This document shows positions 39,182 to 48,556 of a stretch of DNA of 64,000 nt, piece after piece. The DNA comes from Streptomyces pactum. GTDB lineage: Bacteria; Actinomycetota; Actinomycetes; Streptomycetales; Streptomycetaceae. Made by a program: the position numbers and the translations under genes. The stretch spans positions 930,001-994,000 of the forward strand of contig NZ_CP019724.1 of assembly GCF_002005225.1 (NCBI RefSeq). The letters are read 5' to 3'. Numbering within the stretch: position 1 is the stretch's first letter; the number at the start of each line of letters is the position of its first letter. Under the pieces are notes generated by a model. The model saw only the letters and a list, made by a program, of their open reading frames with translations. It did no database searches and had not been told where the DNA came from.

Positions 39182-40231
39182 TCACCCGCCGCGCCGCGCC
39201 GTGGAACCGCGCACGACCAGCTCCGGCTGGAAGACGAACTCGGTCCGCTGCACGGGGGTTCCGCCGACCTCCTCCAGCAGCGCCCCCACCGCCGCGGTCG
39301 CCATCGCCTGCACCGGCTGACGCACGGTGGTGAGCGGTGGGTCGGTGAACGGGATCAGCGGAGAGTCGTCGAACCCGATCACCGAGACGTCGTGCGGAAC
39401 CGACAGGCCTCGTTCGCGCACCGCGCGGATCGCCCCCAGGGCCATCAGATCACTGCCGCAGGCCAGGCCGGTGCACCCCCGATCCAGCAGCGCCGAAGCG
39501 GCCGCGTGGCCTCCCTCCACCGTGAACAGGGTGCGCTCGATGTGCGCTTCGGCCTCTTCCGCCCGCATCCCGCAGAAGGAGCGCACGGCCGCGAGGAAGC
39601 CCTCGGCCTTGCGCCGCGACGGCACGAAACGGGTGGGGCCGACGGCCAGTCCGATCCGCGTGTGCCCCAGGTCGGCCAGGTGCCGCACCGCCATCCGTAC
39701 CGCGGACCGGTCGTCGGACGACACGAAGGACGCCGTGATGCGCTCGTTGTAGCCGTTCACCAGAACGAACGGCAGTCCTCGGGAGGCGAGTTTGTGGTAC
39801 CGGACCGGGTCGGCCGTCGTGTCCGCGTGCAGCCCGGACAGGAAGACGATGCCCGTGACGCCCCGGTCCTCCATCTGCTCCACCAGTTCGTCCTCGGTGG
39901 ACCCGCCGGGCATCTGCGTGCACAGCACGGGCGTGTATCCGTGCCCGGCCAGCACCTGCTCGATGACCTGGGCGAAAGCCGGGAAGATCGGGTTCGTGAG
40001 CTCCGGGATCACCAGCCCGATCAGGCCGGCACTACGCTGGCGCAGCCGTACGGGCCGCTCGTAGCCGAGTATGTCGAGTGCGGCCACCACCCGCCGCCGG
40101 GTGGCGGGGGCGACTCCGGGTTTCCCGTTGAGCACGCGGCTCGCCGTGGCCTCACTCACCCCGGCCTGCGCGGCGATGTCGGTGAGCCGCGGGGTGCCGT
40201 GCTCGGCACCCCGCGTCAGGGAGAGGGTCAC
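39182..40231 (-). CDS. LacI-family regulator, MalR paralogue, coupled to aglA
   Basis: A 349-residue regulator. GTG 40231 overlaps the aglA TGA as GTGA, so it is the last gene of the malE-malF-malG-aglA operon. The helix-turn-helix reads RLTDIAAQAGVSEATASRVLNG. The effector domain has VNGYNERI, SDLMALGAI and GFDDSPLIPFTDPPL, closely matching MalR at 45,404 (both share GGSTEDEL and FLSGLHADTTAD-like segments). It is therefore a paralogue likely to recognise a related operator and a maltodextrin-type effector, perhaps tuning the amylase gene immediately downstream. S. coelicolor's mal locus as I recall it does not carry this second regulator, so it may be specific to this lineage. Confidence 0.88.
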   Translation of the reverse strand: MTLSLTRGAEHGTPRLTDIAAQAGVSEATASRVLNGKPGVAPATRRRVVAALDILGYERPVRLRQRSAGLIGLVIPELTNPIFPAFAQVIEQVLAGHGYTPVLCTQMPGGSTEDELVEQMEDRGVTGIVFLSGLHADTTADPVRYHKLASRGLPFVLVNGYNERITASFVSSDDRSAVRMAVRHLADLGHTRIGLAVGPTRFVPSRRKAEGFLAAVRSFCGMRAEEAEAHIERTLFTVEGGHAAASALLDRGCTGLACGSDLMALGAIRAVRERGLSVPHDVSVIGFDDSPLIPFTDPPLTTVRQPVQAMATAAVGALLEEVGGTPVQRTEFVFQPELVVRGSTARRGG

Positions 40232-41913
40232 ACCGCCCACCAGACAGTGCTGTCCGCGGGGAGCACGGCCACGTCGCCCTCGGTCACCGGCTCGCAGCTG
40301 CTGAGCAGCGGCCGCCCCTGCGGTGACCACCGCACCGGTGCACCGGTCAGGTTGACGGTGCAGACCAGATCGCCGTCCCAGGCCCGGTCGCCCGGGGCCC
40401 GCGCGGTGCGGCGGAAGGCGAGGACGCCCTCGGGGGCCTCCAGCCACTCGACGCCGTCGCCGGCGCCCAGGGCGGGATGCTCCCGGCGCAGTGCCAGGGC
40501 ACTGCGGTAGAGCTCCAGCGTCGAGCCCGGGTCACCGGACTGCGCCTCGACCGACAGGTGCCTCCAGCTCGCCGGCTGCGGCAGCCAGCTCGGTCCGCCC
40601 TCGACGGGTCCGAAGCCGTACGGCGCCTCGGTCCCCGACCACGGGATCGGCACCCGGCAGCCGTCCCGGAGCCCGTCCTGCCCGTTGTCCCGGAAGAACG
40701 AGGGGTCCTGCCGCACCTCGTCCGGCAGGTCGGTCACCTCCGGCAGGCCGAGTTCCTCACCCTGGTAGAGGTAGGCGGACCCGGGCAGGGCCAGCATCAG
40801 CAGCGTCGCCGCGCGGGCTCGGCGCACCCCCTGCTCGGGACCGTCCACGGCGAGGCGGGTGGTGTGCCGGACGACGTCGTGGTTGGACAGCACCCAGGTG
40901 CTGGGCGCGCCCACCGGGCGCATGGCGTCGAGGCATTCGTCGATGGCCCGGCGCAGGGCGCCGGCGTCCCAGCCGGCTCCCAGGTAGTTGAAGTTGAACG
41001 CCTGGTGCAGCTCGTCCGCCCGCAGGTAGTTGGCCGTGCGCTCGGCGCTCGGTGTCCACGCCTCGGCGACGCCGACGCGCTCTCCCGGGTACTCGTCCAG
41101 GATCCTGCGCCAGGAGCGGTAGATCTCGTGCACGCCGTCCTGGTCGAAGAAGGGCAGGGGCTGGGTGCCCAGCAGGTGCAGCTGCCCGGTGCGCCCCATG
41201 TCGGGCAGCCCCGCGGCCTTGACCAGGCCGTGGGCGACGTCGACGCGGAAGCCGTCGACGCCCATGTCGAGCCAGTAGCGCAGGACGGAGCGGAACTCGT
41301 CCCGCACGGCAGGGTTGTCCCAGTTGAAATCGGGCTGCTCGGGAGCGAAGAGGTGGAGGTACCACTCCCCCGGTGTGCCGTCCGGGTTCTTCGTGCGCGT
41401 CCAGGCGGGGCCGCCGAAGATGGACTCCCAGTCGTTGGGGGGAGCCTCGCCGGCGGTTCCGCGTCCCGGCCGGAAGTGGAAGCGGTCGCGCAGCGGGGAG
41501 CCGGGGCCCTCGCGCAAGGCGCGCTGGAACCAGTCGTGCTGGTCCGAACAGTGGTTGGGGACCACGTCGACGATCACGCGCAGCCTCAGGGCGTGCGCGT
41601 CGCGGATCAGTTCGTCCGCGTCGAGCAGCGTGCCGAACACGGGGTCGACGGCCCGGTAGTCGGCGACGTCGTAACCGCCGTCGGCCTGGGGCGAGACGTA
41701 GAAGGGGCTGAGCCAGACGGCGTCGACGCCGAGGTCCCTCAGGTACGGCAGCCGGGAGCGGATGCCCTGGAGGTCGCCCACCCCGTCGCCGTCGCTGTCG
41801 GCGAAGCTGCGGGGATAGACCTGGTAGATCACGGCCTCTCGCCACCAGCCCGGACGCTCGCCGGGACTGGAAGGTCGGGTACGGGTGCCGGGTTCGGCAA
41901 GGTACTGGGTCAT
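40228..41913 (-). CDS. aglA: Alpha-glucosidase, GH13 oligo-1,6/alpha-1,4-glucosidase type
   Basis: A 561-residue cytosolic enzyme with no signal peptide. It starts WWREAVIYQVYPRSFADS, has region I DVVPNHCSDQH, region II GFRVDVAHGL with the nucleophile Asp, the acid/base Glu in GVAEAWTPSAE, and region IV LSNHDVVRH. It releases glucose from imported maltose and maltodextrins. ATG 41913 has GGCAGGAG just upstream, 27 bp after malG. Position directly after malEFG matches the aglA gene of the S. coelicolor maltose operon, from which I take the symbol. Confidence 0.9.
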   Translation of the reverse strand: MTQYLAEPGTRTRPSSPGERPGWWREAVIYQVYPRSFADSDGDGVGDLQGIRSRLPYLRDLGVDAVWLSPFYVSPQADGGYDVADYRAVDPVFGTLLDADELIRDAHALRLRVIVDVVPNHCSDQHDWFQRALREGPGSPLRDRFHFRPGRGTAGEAPPNDWESIFGGPAWTRTKNPDGTPGEWYLHLFAPEQPDFNWDNPAVRDEFRSVLRYWLDMGVDGFRVDVAHGLVKAAGLPDMGRTGQLHLLGTQPLPFFDQDGVHEIYRSWRRILDEYPGERVGVAEAWTPSAERTANYLRADELHQAFNFNYLGAGWDAGALRRAIDECLDAMRPVGAPSTWVLSNHDVVRHTTRLAVDGPEQGVRRARAATLLMLALPGSAYLYQGEELGLPEVTDLPDEVRQDPSFFRDNGQDGLRDGCRVPIPWSGTEAPYGFGPVEGGPSWLPQPASWRHLSVEAQSGDPGSTLELYRSALALRREHPALGAGDGVEWLEAPEGVLAFRRTARAPGDRAWDGDLVCTVNLTGAPVRWSPQGRPLLSSCEPVTEGDVAVLPADSTVWWAV

Positions 41914-41940
41914 GGTTCTCCTGCCTGCGTTGGGAGACGG

Positions 41941-42825
41941 TCAGGACTTGGTGGCGCCTGCGGTCAGGCCGGAGACGAGATGCCGCTGGACGAGTCCGAA
42001 GACGATCGCGGCGGGGACCGCGATAATCACGGCGGCCGCGGTCAGCGCGCCCCAGTCGCTCGTGTACTGGTTGACGAACGTCTGGAGGCCTCCGGCGAGC
42101 GTGAGGTTCTCCTCGCCGGTCATGAAGGCGGACGCGTAGGCCACCTCGCCCCAGCCGGTGATGAAGGTGTAGAAGGCGGTGACGGCGAGCCCCGGCTTGG
42201 CCAGGGGCAGCACCAGCCGCCAGAACGTGCCGAACGGGCTGAGTCCGTCGACCCGGCCGGCTTCGTCGATCTCGACCGGGATGCCGTCGAAGTAGCCCTT
42301 CATCATCCAGGCGCAGAACGGCACGGCGACGGTGAGGTAGGTGACGACCAGTCCGACCGGCTGGTTGAGCAGCCCGAGGCCGGCGAGCAGGTTGTACAGC
42401 GGCACGATGAGCACCGCGACCGGGAACATCTGGGTGAGCAGGAGCATCCACATCAGGGGGCGCATGCCGGGGAAGCGGAAACGGCTCACCGCGTAGCCCG
42501 TGGTGGCGGAGATGAAGACGCCGATCAGCGTGGTCAGTCCGACGACCACCAGCGAGTTCTGCAGCCAGGACAGGAAGTCGGTGTCGCGTACGACATGGCT
42601 GTAGTTGCCGAGCGTGAAGTCCTTGACGAGCGAGGTGTCGAACGCGTCGGTCTTCGGTTTGAAGGAGGTGGCCAGCAGCCACAGCGGGGGGAGGACCGCG
42701 ACGACGGAGGCGGCCAGCAGGGTCAGGTGCAGTCCGAGCGAGGCCAGCGGGCCGCGCTCGCCGCGCTTGCGCGCGGGGGCCGGCTGCTCGGTGCGTACGG
42801 GGGTGCGCGTGGTCGTGTCGGTCAC
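41941..42825 (-). CDS. malG: Maltose/maltodextrin ABC transporter permease MalG
   Basis: A 294-residue inner-membrane permease with six helices. GTG 42825 overlaps the malF stop codon (GTGA). The EAA loop that contacts the ATPase reads EIDEAGRVDGLSPFGTFWRLVLP. N-terminal ~35 residues are a Thr/Arg/Pro-rich cytoplasmic stretch. It pairs with MalF and binding protein MalE. No ATPase gene is in the operon; in Streptomyces the shared MsiK protein is known to energise such importers. Confidence 0.93.
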   Translation of the reverse strand: MTDTTTRTPVRTEQPAPARKRGERGPLASLGLHLTLLAASVVAVLPPLWLLATSFKPKTDAFDTSLVKDFTLGNYSHVVRDTDFLSWLQNSLVVVGLTTLIGVFISATTGYAVSRFRFPGMRPLMWMLLLTQMFPVAVLIVPLYNLLAGLGLLNQPVGLVVTYLTVAVPFCAWMMKGYFDGIPVEIDEAGRVDGLSPFGTFWRLVLPLAKPGLAVTAFYTFITGWGEVAYASAFMTGEENLTLAGGLQTFVNQYTSDWGALTAAAVIIAVPAAIVFGLVQRHLVSGLTAGATKS

Positions 42826-43844
42826 CAGGTGTCTCCCTGCTTGCGCAGTGCGCGGCGGTAGGCCGCGGTGACGAGGGTCAGGAGGAGCAGGATCAGCACG
42901 CCCCAGGCGGCGGACGTGGAGTAGTCCCGCGGGCTGATGACGAAGGACAGGCGGTAGGCGTACGTCACCAGGATCTCGGTGGCGTCGCCCGGGCCGCCCC
43001 GGGTCAGCAGGAAGATCACCGGGAACATGTTGAAGGTCCAGATGGTGCTGAGCAGGACGACCGTGCTCGAGACGGACCGCAGTCCGGGCAGGGTGATGTG
43101 GCGGAAGCGCTGCCAGGGGCTCGCCCCGTCCATCTCCGCGGCTTCGTAGAGGTCTCCGGGGATGGACTGCAGGCCGCCGAGGAGGGCGATGAGCATGAAC
43201 GGCACGCCCACCCAGACGTTCACCGCGATGACGGAGATCTTCGCCCAGGTGGGGTCGTTCAGCCAGGAGATCCCGTCGAACCCGGCGCCGGTGAGCAGTT
43301 CGTTGAACAGGCCGCTGCGTTCGTTGAACAGCAGGCGCCAGGTGAACACGGAGACGAACGCCGGCACCGCCCAGGGCAGGACCAGGGCCGTGCGGTACAG
43401 GGTGCGGCCCTTGAAGGTGCGGTTGAGCATGACGGCCAGGGCCAGCCCGAGGGCGAAGGAGAGCGCCACGCAGCTGACCGTCCACACCACGGTCCAGCCG
43501 AGCCGGTCCCAGAAGACTCCGTCACTGAGGATCGCCCGGTAGTTGGCGAGTCCCACGTGCTCGTACGTCGCGGGGATGTGGTTGACACCGATGGTGCGCT
43601 CGACGTTGGCCTCGTTGGCGTCGGTGAAGGACAGCCAGACGCCGCGCGCGAGGGGGTATCCGATGATCACGCCGATCACGGCCACCACGGGGGCGACCAT
43701 GCTCCAGGCGTACCAGTGGGTGGCCAGGGCCCTGTGCAGACGCCCCGGGGTCCTGGGGTTCTTGTGGCCGGTGCGGTGAGCCCGGCCGGGGGCACCCTGT
43801 GTGCCCCCGGCCTTCGTCACCGACTGGCCGGTCTCGACAGCCAT
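42822..43844 (-). CDS. malF: Maltose/maltodextrin ABC transporter permease MalF
   Basis: A 340-residue permease from ATG 43844, 26 bp after malE. The first ~45 residues are cytoplasmic and basic; six or more helices follow (APVVAVIGVIIGYPLARG first). The EAA loop reads DLYEAAEMDGASPWQRFRHITLP. The MalF-specific large periplasmic domain of enteric bacteria is absent, as is normal in actinobacteria. It forms the membrane pore with MalG. Confidence 0.93.
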   Translation of the reverse strand: MAVETGQSVTKAGGTQGAPGRAHRTGHKNPRTPGRLHRALATHWYAWSMVAPVVAVIGVIIGYPLARGVWLSFTDANEANVERTIGVNHIPATYEHVGLANYRAILSDGVFWDRLGWTVVWTVSCVALSFALGLALAVMLNRTFKGRTLYRTALVLPWAVPAFVSVFTWRLLFNERSGLFNELLTGAGFDGISWLNDPTWAKISVIAVNVWVGVPFMLIALLGGLQSIPGDLYEAAEMDGASPWQRFRHITLPGLRSVSSTVVLLSTIWTFNMFPVIFLLTRGGPGDATEILVTYAYRLSFVISPRDYSTSAAWGVLILLLLTLVTAAYRRALRKQGDTW

Positions 43845-43870
43845 GGGTCGTCGGTCCGCCTTCCCGTGGC

Positions 43871-45145
43871 CTACTTGTAGTCCTTGAGCAGCTTGCGGTA
43901 GGCGTCGCCGGTGCTCGACGCCGCCTTCTCCGGGCTGGTCTTGCCGGCCAGCACGTTGGCCATCTGCAGCCGGACGGGCTCGAAGAGGGCGTTGCCCTGG
44001 GCGATCCACGGCCGCTCCACGGCCTTGTCGACCGCCGGCTTGAAGAACCTCACCATCTCGTTCTCCGCGACGGCCGGCACCTCGTATACGGAGGTGCGGG
44101 TGGGGAGCAGGCTCAGCTTCTCGGTGGTCTCCTGCTGCACCTTGGCGGAGCTCATGTACTTCACGAAGGCGTAGGAGGCGTCGAGGTTCTTCGAGCCGGC
44201 GTACACCGACAGGTTCCACCCGCCCTGAGGTGATCCCTGGCCGGCGCTGCCGGCCGGGACGGGGGCCACTCCGAGGTTGGCGGGATCCTTGAACCGGGCT
44301 CCCGCCTTGACGTCCTCGATGGCCCACGGACCGTTGAGCATCATGGCGACCTTGCCCGACTTGAAGGCGTTCTGCATGTTGTTCCAGCCGTCGGACGCGT
44401 CCGTGATGGCCGCTTCGCTGTCCACCAGGTCCTTGAGGATCCGGTACGCCTTCACACCGGGCTCGTCGTCGATGGTGACGGTCTTGTTCTTCTCGTCGAC
44501 CAGATCGCCGCCCTCGCCGTAGAGGTAGGGCAGGAACCAGTACGGGTCGTCGCCCCGCAGGTAGAGGCCGGTCGCGCCGGTCTTCTCCTTGATCCTGGTG
44601 GCGGCCGTCTTCAGCTCGGCGACGGAGGCGGGTGCCGGGACGCCGGCCTTCTTCAGCAACTCCTTGTTGTAGAAGAGCGCCAGGGTGTCGATCACCTGCG
44701 GGACCGCGTAGGTCTTCCCCTCGTACTTCGTGCTGGCCGCGGCCTGCGGGAGGTAGTCCGACGCGTCGTCGAGGGCGGCCGTGCCGTCGAGCGGGGCGAG
44801 GTAGCCGATGCTGGCGAAGTCCGCGACCCAGGCCACCTCCGTGCGCATCACGTCCGGGGCACCGGAGTTGCCGCCCGCCGCGTTCTTGAACTTGGCGTTC
44901 GCCTCACCGAACGGCACGTTGACGTACTTGACGTCGACCTTCGGGTGTTCCTTCTCGAAACGTTCCGCGAGGGCCTGGTACGTCGCCTTCTCCGCCTCGT
45001 TGGAGGTGTCCCAGAAGGTGACGGTTCCCGACAGCTCCCCGTTGCCCCCGCCGGCACCGTTCCGGCCGTCGTCGTCCCCGCCACATGCCGATGCCGTCAT
45101 GGCCAGAGCCGCGACCAGCGCGGTGGCCGCAATGCCACGCCGCAT
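43871..45145 (-). CDS. malE: Maltose/maltodextrin-binding lipoprotein MalE
   Basis: A 424-residue extracellular solute-binding protein (family 1). The lipobox LAMTASAC puts the lipidated Cys at residue 21. Landmarks include GTVTFWDTSNEAEKATYQAL near the start, AVPQVIDTLALFYNKELL, and MMLNGPWAIEDV. It captures maltose and maltodextrins and delivers them to MalFG. ATG 45145 has AGGGGAG seven bases upstream. The divergent malR promoter region upstream contains the inverted repeat at 45,259-45,290, so expression is probably maltose-inducible. Confidence 0.95.
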   Translation of the reverse strand: MRRGIAATALVAALAMTASACGGDDDGRNGAGGGNGELSGTVTFWDTSNEAEKATYQALAERFEKEHPKVDVKYVNVPFGEANAKFKNAAGGNSGAPDVMRTEVAWVADFASIGYLAPLDGTAALDDASDYLPQAAASTKYEGKTYAVPQVIDTLALFYNKELLKKAGVPAPASVAELKTAATRIKEKTGATGLYLRGDDPYWFLPYLYGEGGDLVDEKNKTVTIDDEPGVKAYRILKDLVDSEAAITDASDGWNNMQNAFKSGKVAMMLNGPWAIEDVKAGARFKDPANLGVAPVPAGSAGQGSPQGGWNLSVYAGSKNLDASYAFVKYMSSAKVQQETTEKLSLLPTRTSVYEVPAVAENEMVRFFKPAVDKAVERPWIAQGNALFEPVRLQMANVLAGKTSPEKAASSTGDAYRKLLKDYK

Positions 45146-45258
45146 TGTGAACTCCCCTGTTTCTTCCCGGAATTGGGCGGAGGCGGCGAGGCCTCACGCC
45201 AACCGCTCCTGCGCGGCGCCGGGGTTGCCAGGAACGTAACAGGGACGAAAGAACACCG

Positions 45259-45290
45259 AAAGACGTTGCGGTAATTTGCTGCAAGTCTTT
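45259..45290. promoter_or_regulatory. Candidate MalR operator in the malE-malR intergenic region
   Basis: AAAGACGTTGC (45259-45269) and GCAAGTCTTT (45281-45290) are inverted arms differing by one inserted base; CTTTTCAG follows at 45287-45294 (CTGAAAAG on the malE strand). MalR of S. coelicolor is known to repress malE, and an operator is expected here. Confidence 0.65.
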
Positions 45291-45403
45291 TCAGCCATTG
45301 TGCGGACAGCCATTGCGCGGACGATGAACAGGCGTACTGCGCGGCCCCGTCGTTTTCCCCACGCAGTGGGCACAGCGGTGGCCAGCGGGTAAAGTGCCCT
45401 GCC

Positions 45404-46444
45404 ATGACCATGCGGCTCGCCGACATCGCAGCCCAGGCGGGCGTCAGCAAGGCCACGGTCAGCCGCGTGCTCAACGGCGCGCGCGGTGTGGCCACGGACA
45501 CCCGCGACTCCGTGCTCGCCGCACTCGACACGCTGGGGTACGAGTACCCGTCACGGCAGCGGCGTGCGGAGCTGGTCGGCCTGATCACACCGGAGCTGGA
45601 CAATCCCGTCTTCCCCGCGCTGGCCGAAGTGATGGGGCAGGCGCTCACGCGCCGGGGTTACACGCCCGTCCTGGCCACGCAGACGCCGGGGGGTTCGACC
45701 GAGGACGAACTCACCGGGATGCTCGTGGGCCGCGGGGTGGCCGGCATCGTCTTCGTCTCCGGGCTGCACGCCGACACCACCGCAGACACCGGACGTTACG
45801 ACCGGCTGCACCGGCAGCGGGTGCCCTTCGTGCTCGTCAACGGGTTCTCCCCCTTGATCGAGGCGCCGTTCGTCTCCCCGGACGACCGGGCCGCCATGCG
45901 TCTGGCCGTGGCGCATCTGGCCGAGCTGGGACACGAGCGCATCGGGCTCGCGCTCGGACCGGAGCGCTTCGTGCCGGTCCAGCGCAAGATCGAGGGCTTC
46001 CGCGTCGGTATGCACGAGCACCTGGGGCTGTCCGCGCAGGAGGCCGGGGAACTGATCCAGCACTCGCTGTTCTCTCTGGAAGGGGGCCAGGCAGCGACGT
46101 CCGCGCTGATCGACAGGGGGTGCACGGCTGTCGTGTGCGCCAGCGACATGATGGCCCTCGGCGCTGTCCGGACCGCGCGCCAGAGGGGCCTTGCGGTTCC
46201 CGGCGACCTCTCGGTCGTCGGCTTCGACGACTCGCCGCTCATCGCCTTCACCGACCCTCCGCTGACCACGATCAGACAGCCCGTCAAGGCGATGGGGCAG
46301 ATCGCCGTGGACGCGCTGCTGGAGGAGATGTCCGGAACGCCGCCGCCGCGCACCGAGTTCGTCCTCATGCCGGAACTGGTGGTCCGGGGGTCCACCGCCG
46401 CCACTCCGCGAGACGGCCGGCGCCCGCCGCCGGACCGGCACTGA
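45404..46444 (+). CDS. malR: Maltose repressor, LacI family
   Basis: A 346-residue repressor divergent from malE. The helix-turn-helix is MRLADIAAQAGVSKATVSRVLNG, with a hinge near GYEYPSRQRRAELVGL. The effector-binding core includes VNGFSPLIEAP, CASDMMALGAV and GFDDSPLIAFTDPPLTTIRQP. Position, length and neighbours match S. coelicolor malR, which represses malEFG in the absence of maltose. Here it may also act on the amylase, the amylase inhibitor and the acarbose-type cluster, given related repeats upstream of all. Confidence 0.93.
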   Translation: MTMRLADIAAQAGVSKATVSRVLNGARGVATDTRDSVLAALDTLGYEYPSRQRRAELVGLITPELDNPVFPALAEVMGQALTRRGYTPVLATQTPGGSTEDELTGMLVGRGVAGIVFVSGLHADTTADTGRYDRLHRQRVPFVLVNGFSPLIEAPFVSPDDRAAMRLAVAHLAELGHERIGLALGPERFVPVQRKIEGFRVGMHEHLGLSAQEAGELIQHSLFSLEGGQAATSALIDRGCTAVVCASDMMALGAVRTARQRGLAVPGDLSVVGFDDSPLIAFTDPPLTTIRQPVKAMGQIAVDALLEEMSGTPPPRTEFVLMPELVVRGSTAATPRDGRRPPPDRH

Positions 46445-46474
46445 CCCGCCGGCCCCCACCCGGACACCACACGC

Positions 46475-46493
46475 CGGGGCGGCCGAGGCCCCG
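46475..46493. terminator. Terminator between convergent malR and rfbB-like genes
   Basis: CGGGGC (46475-46480) and GCCCCG (46488-46493) form a short stem with a 7-nt loop in the 70-bp convergent spacer, with more GC-rich pairing around it. Confidence 0.4.
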
Positions 46494-46514
46494 TGGTCCC
46501 GGTCCGGCCCGGCG

Positions 46515-47492
46515 TCACGCGGACGCGAGCAGCGGACGCCACCAGTCCGCGTGGCGCTCGTACCACTGGGCGGTCTCGGCCAGGGCGGCCGCGAAGTCGG
46601 TGCGGGGCCGGTATCCGAGTTCGGCGGTGATCTTGCTGTGGTCGACCGCGTAGCGCCGGTCGTGCCCCTTGCGGTCCTCGACGTGTTCGATCCGCTCCGG
46701 GACCGCTCCGCACAGGGCGAGCAGCCGGTGCGTGAGCTGCAGGTTGGACAGCGAGGTGCCGCCCCCGATGTTGTAGACCTCCCCCGGCCGGCCCGACACG
46801 CGGACGAGTTCGACGGCCCGGACGTGGTCGTCGACGTACAGCCAGTCGCGCTCGTACCGTCCGTCGCCGTAGAGCGGGACGGTGCCGCCGGACAGCAGGC
46901 GGGCCAGGAAGCGCGGGATGAGCTTCTCCGGGTGCTGACGGGGCCCGAAATTGTTCGAGCAGCGGGTCACCCGGACATCCAGTCCGTGCGTGCGGTGATG
47001 GGCCAGGGCGATCAGGTCCGAGGCCGCCTTCGACGCCGCGTACGGCGAGGTGGGCCGCAGGGGATCGCTCTCCTTGGCGGCCCCCTGGGGGAGGGAGCCG
47101 TACACCTCGTCGGTGGAGACGTGCACGAAGGTGCCCACGCCGTGGCGGAGTGCGGCGTCGAGCAGCACCTGCGTGCCCAGCACATTGGTGCGGGTGAAGG
47201 CGCCGCCGTCGGCGATGGAACGGTCGACGTGCGACTCGGCGGCGAAGTGCACGATCTGGTCGTGGCGTCGGGCCAGCGCGTCCACCAGGGACGCGTCGCA
47301 CACGTCGCCCTGGACGAAGGTGAGGTCGGGGTGGTCGCGCACCGCGTGGAGGCGTGCGAGGCTGCCGGCGTAGGTGAGTTTGTCGAGGACGGTCACCGCC
47401 GTGCCCCCGGGTCCTCGGGGTGACAGGAGGTAGCGGACGTAGGCGGAGCCGATGAAACCCGCCCCGCCGGTGACGAGGATCGCTGCGTTCAT
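46515..47492 (-). CDS. dTDP-glucose 4,6-dehydratase (AcbB-like)
   Basis: A 325-residue extended SDR. VTGGAGFIGSAYVR is the NAD site, HFAAESHVDRSI and VSTDEVYGSL are RmlB hallmarks, and SPYAASKAASD holds the catalytic Tyr and Lys. It converts dTDP-glucose to dTDP-4-keto-6-deoxyglucose. ATG 47492 overlaps the upstream gene's TGA (ATGA). No rhamnose genes (rmlC, rmlD) follow, and the neighbours match acarbose clusters, where AcbB makes this intermediate for the 4-amino-4,6-dideoxyglucose unit. Confidence 0.92.
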   Translation of the reverse strand: MNAAILVTGGAGFIGSAYVRYLLSPRGPGGTAVTVLDKLTYAGSLARLHAVRDHPDLTFVQGDVCDASLVDALARRHDQIVHFAAESHVDRSIADGGAFTRTNVLGTQVLLDAALRHGVGTFVHVSTDEVYGSLPQGAAKESDPLRPTSPYAASKAASDLIALAHHRTHGLDVRVTRCSNNFGPRQHPEKLIPRFLARLLSGGTVPLYGDGRYERDWLYVDDHVRAVELVRVSGRPGEVYNIGGGTSLSNLQLTHRLLALCGAVPERIEHVEDRKGHDRRYAVDHSKITAELGYRPRTDFAAALAETAQWYERHADWWRPLLASA

Positions 47493-48556
47493 GGGGTGAG
47501 GTACACCTTGCTGTGGTCGCCGATCACCAGGCGGTGAGCTTGCGGAAGACGGGGAGCGGGGCCCACGACGGCGCCGCGGCCGATGAGGGACGCCTCGATG
47601 CGGGACGCCCCCTCGACCTGCGCGCCGCGCAGCAGGACGGAGTACTCGACGGCACTGTCCTCGACCCGGCAGTCCTCCCCGATGGAGGTGTACGGGCCGA
47701 CGTTGGAGTTGCTGACGACGGCGCCCGCGCCGATGACCACCGGGCCGACGACGCGTGACCCGCGCACCACCGCGCCCTCGGCCACCCGGACTCGGCCGAT
47801 CAGCGTGCTGTGCGCGTCGACCTTGCCCTCGATCCGGCCCTCCAGCCCGTCGAGGACGTGGCGGTTGACCTCCAGCATGTCCTCCGCGCTGCCGGTGTCG
47901 CGCCAGGGCCGGGTGGTGGTCTCGGCGCGCACGCGCAACCCTTGGTCGACCATCCACTGCACGGCGTGGGTGATCTCCAGCTCGCCGCGTGCCGAGGGGG
48001 TGATGGCGCGCACCGCCTCGTGCACGGCCGGGCTGAAGGCGTACACGCCGATGAGGGCGAGCGCGCTGCGCGGAGTGTCGGGCTTCTCCTCCAGGCGCAG
48101 CACGTTCCCTTCGGCGTCGACCTCCGCGACTCCGAACGCGGAGGGGTCCGCCACGGGGGTCAGCAGCAGCCGGGCCGCCGCGGCATCGGCGGCGGCAAGA
48201 CGCACGAAGTCGGTGACCCCCTGCGGGAGGTAGTTGTCGCCCAGGTACAGCAGGAAGTCGTCGTCACCGAGGAAGTCGCGGGCGATGCGCACCGCGTGCG
48301 CGAGGCCGAGCGGGCGGGACTGTTGCAGGTAGGTGATGCGTAACCCGAACTCTGTCCCGTCGCCGGTCAGTTCGCGGATCTCGCGGCCGTGCGACCCCAC
48401 GACGACGCCGACTTCCCGGATGCCCGCCGCGGCGAGGGAGTCCAGCGCGTAGAACAGCACGGGTCTGTTGGCGATGGGGAGCAGATGCTTGGCGCCGGTG
48501 TGCGTGAACGGCCTCAGTCTGCTGCCGGTTCCGCCTGCCAGGACCAGGGCCTTCAC
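47489..48556 (-). CDS. Glucose-1-phosphate thymidylyltransferase, long form (AcbA-like)
   Basis: A 355-residue nucleotidyltransferase making dTDP-glucose from dTTP and glucose 1-phosphate. GTG 48556 has GGAGG five bases upstream and gives VKALVLAGGTGSRLRPFTHTGAKHLLP. LYLGDNYL and EKPDTPRSALALIGVY are conserved. A C-terminal left-handed beta-helix (RVRVAEGAVVRGSRVVGPV type repeats) marks the long StrD/AcbA subtype linked to antibiotic and aminocyclitol pathways rather than the ~290-residue RmlA. It forms an operon with the dehydratase and is divergent from the aminotransferase. Confidence 0.9.
   Translation of the reverse strand: MKALVLAGGTGSRLRPFTHTGAKHLLPIANRPVLFYALDSLAAAGIREVGVVVGSHGREIRELTGDGTEFGLRITYLQQSRPLGLAHAVRIARDFLGDDDFLLYLGDNYLPQGVTDFVRLAAADAAAARLLLTPVADPSAFGVAEVDAEGNVLRLEEKPDTPRSALALIGVYAFSPAVHEAVRAITPSARGELEITHAVQWMVDQGLRVRAETTTRPWRDTGSAEDMLEVNRHVLDGLEGRIEGKVDAHSTLIGRVRVAEGAVVRGSRVVGPVVIGAGAVVSNSNVGPYTSIGEDCRVEDSAVEYSVLLRGAQVEGASRIEASLIGRGAVVGPAPRLPQAHRLVIGDHSKVYLTP

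Noticed and set aside
46515..48556. Rhamnose (rml) operon
   Set aside because: Only RmlA/B-type genes are present, the synthase is the long StrD/AcbA subtype, and no rmlC or rmlD follows; the context fits an amino-deoxysugar pathway.
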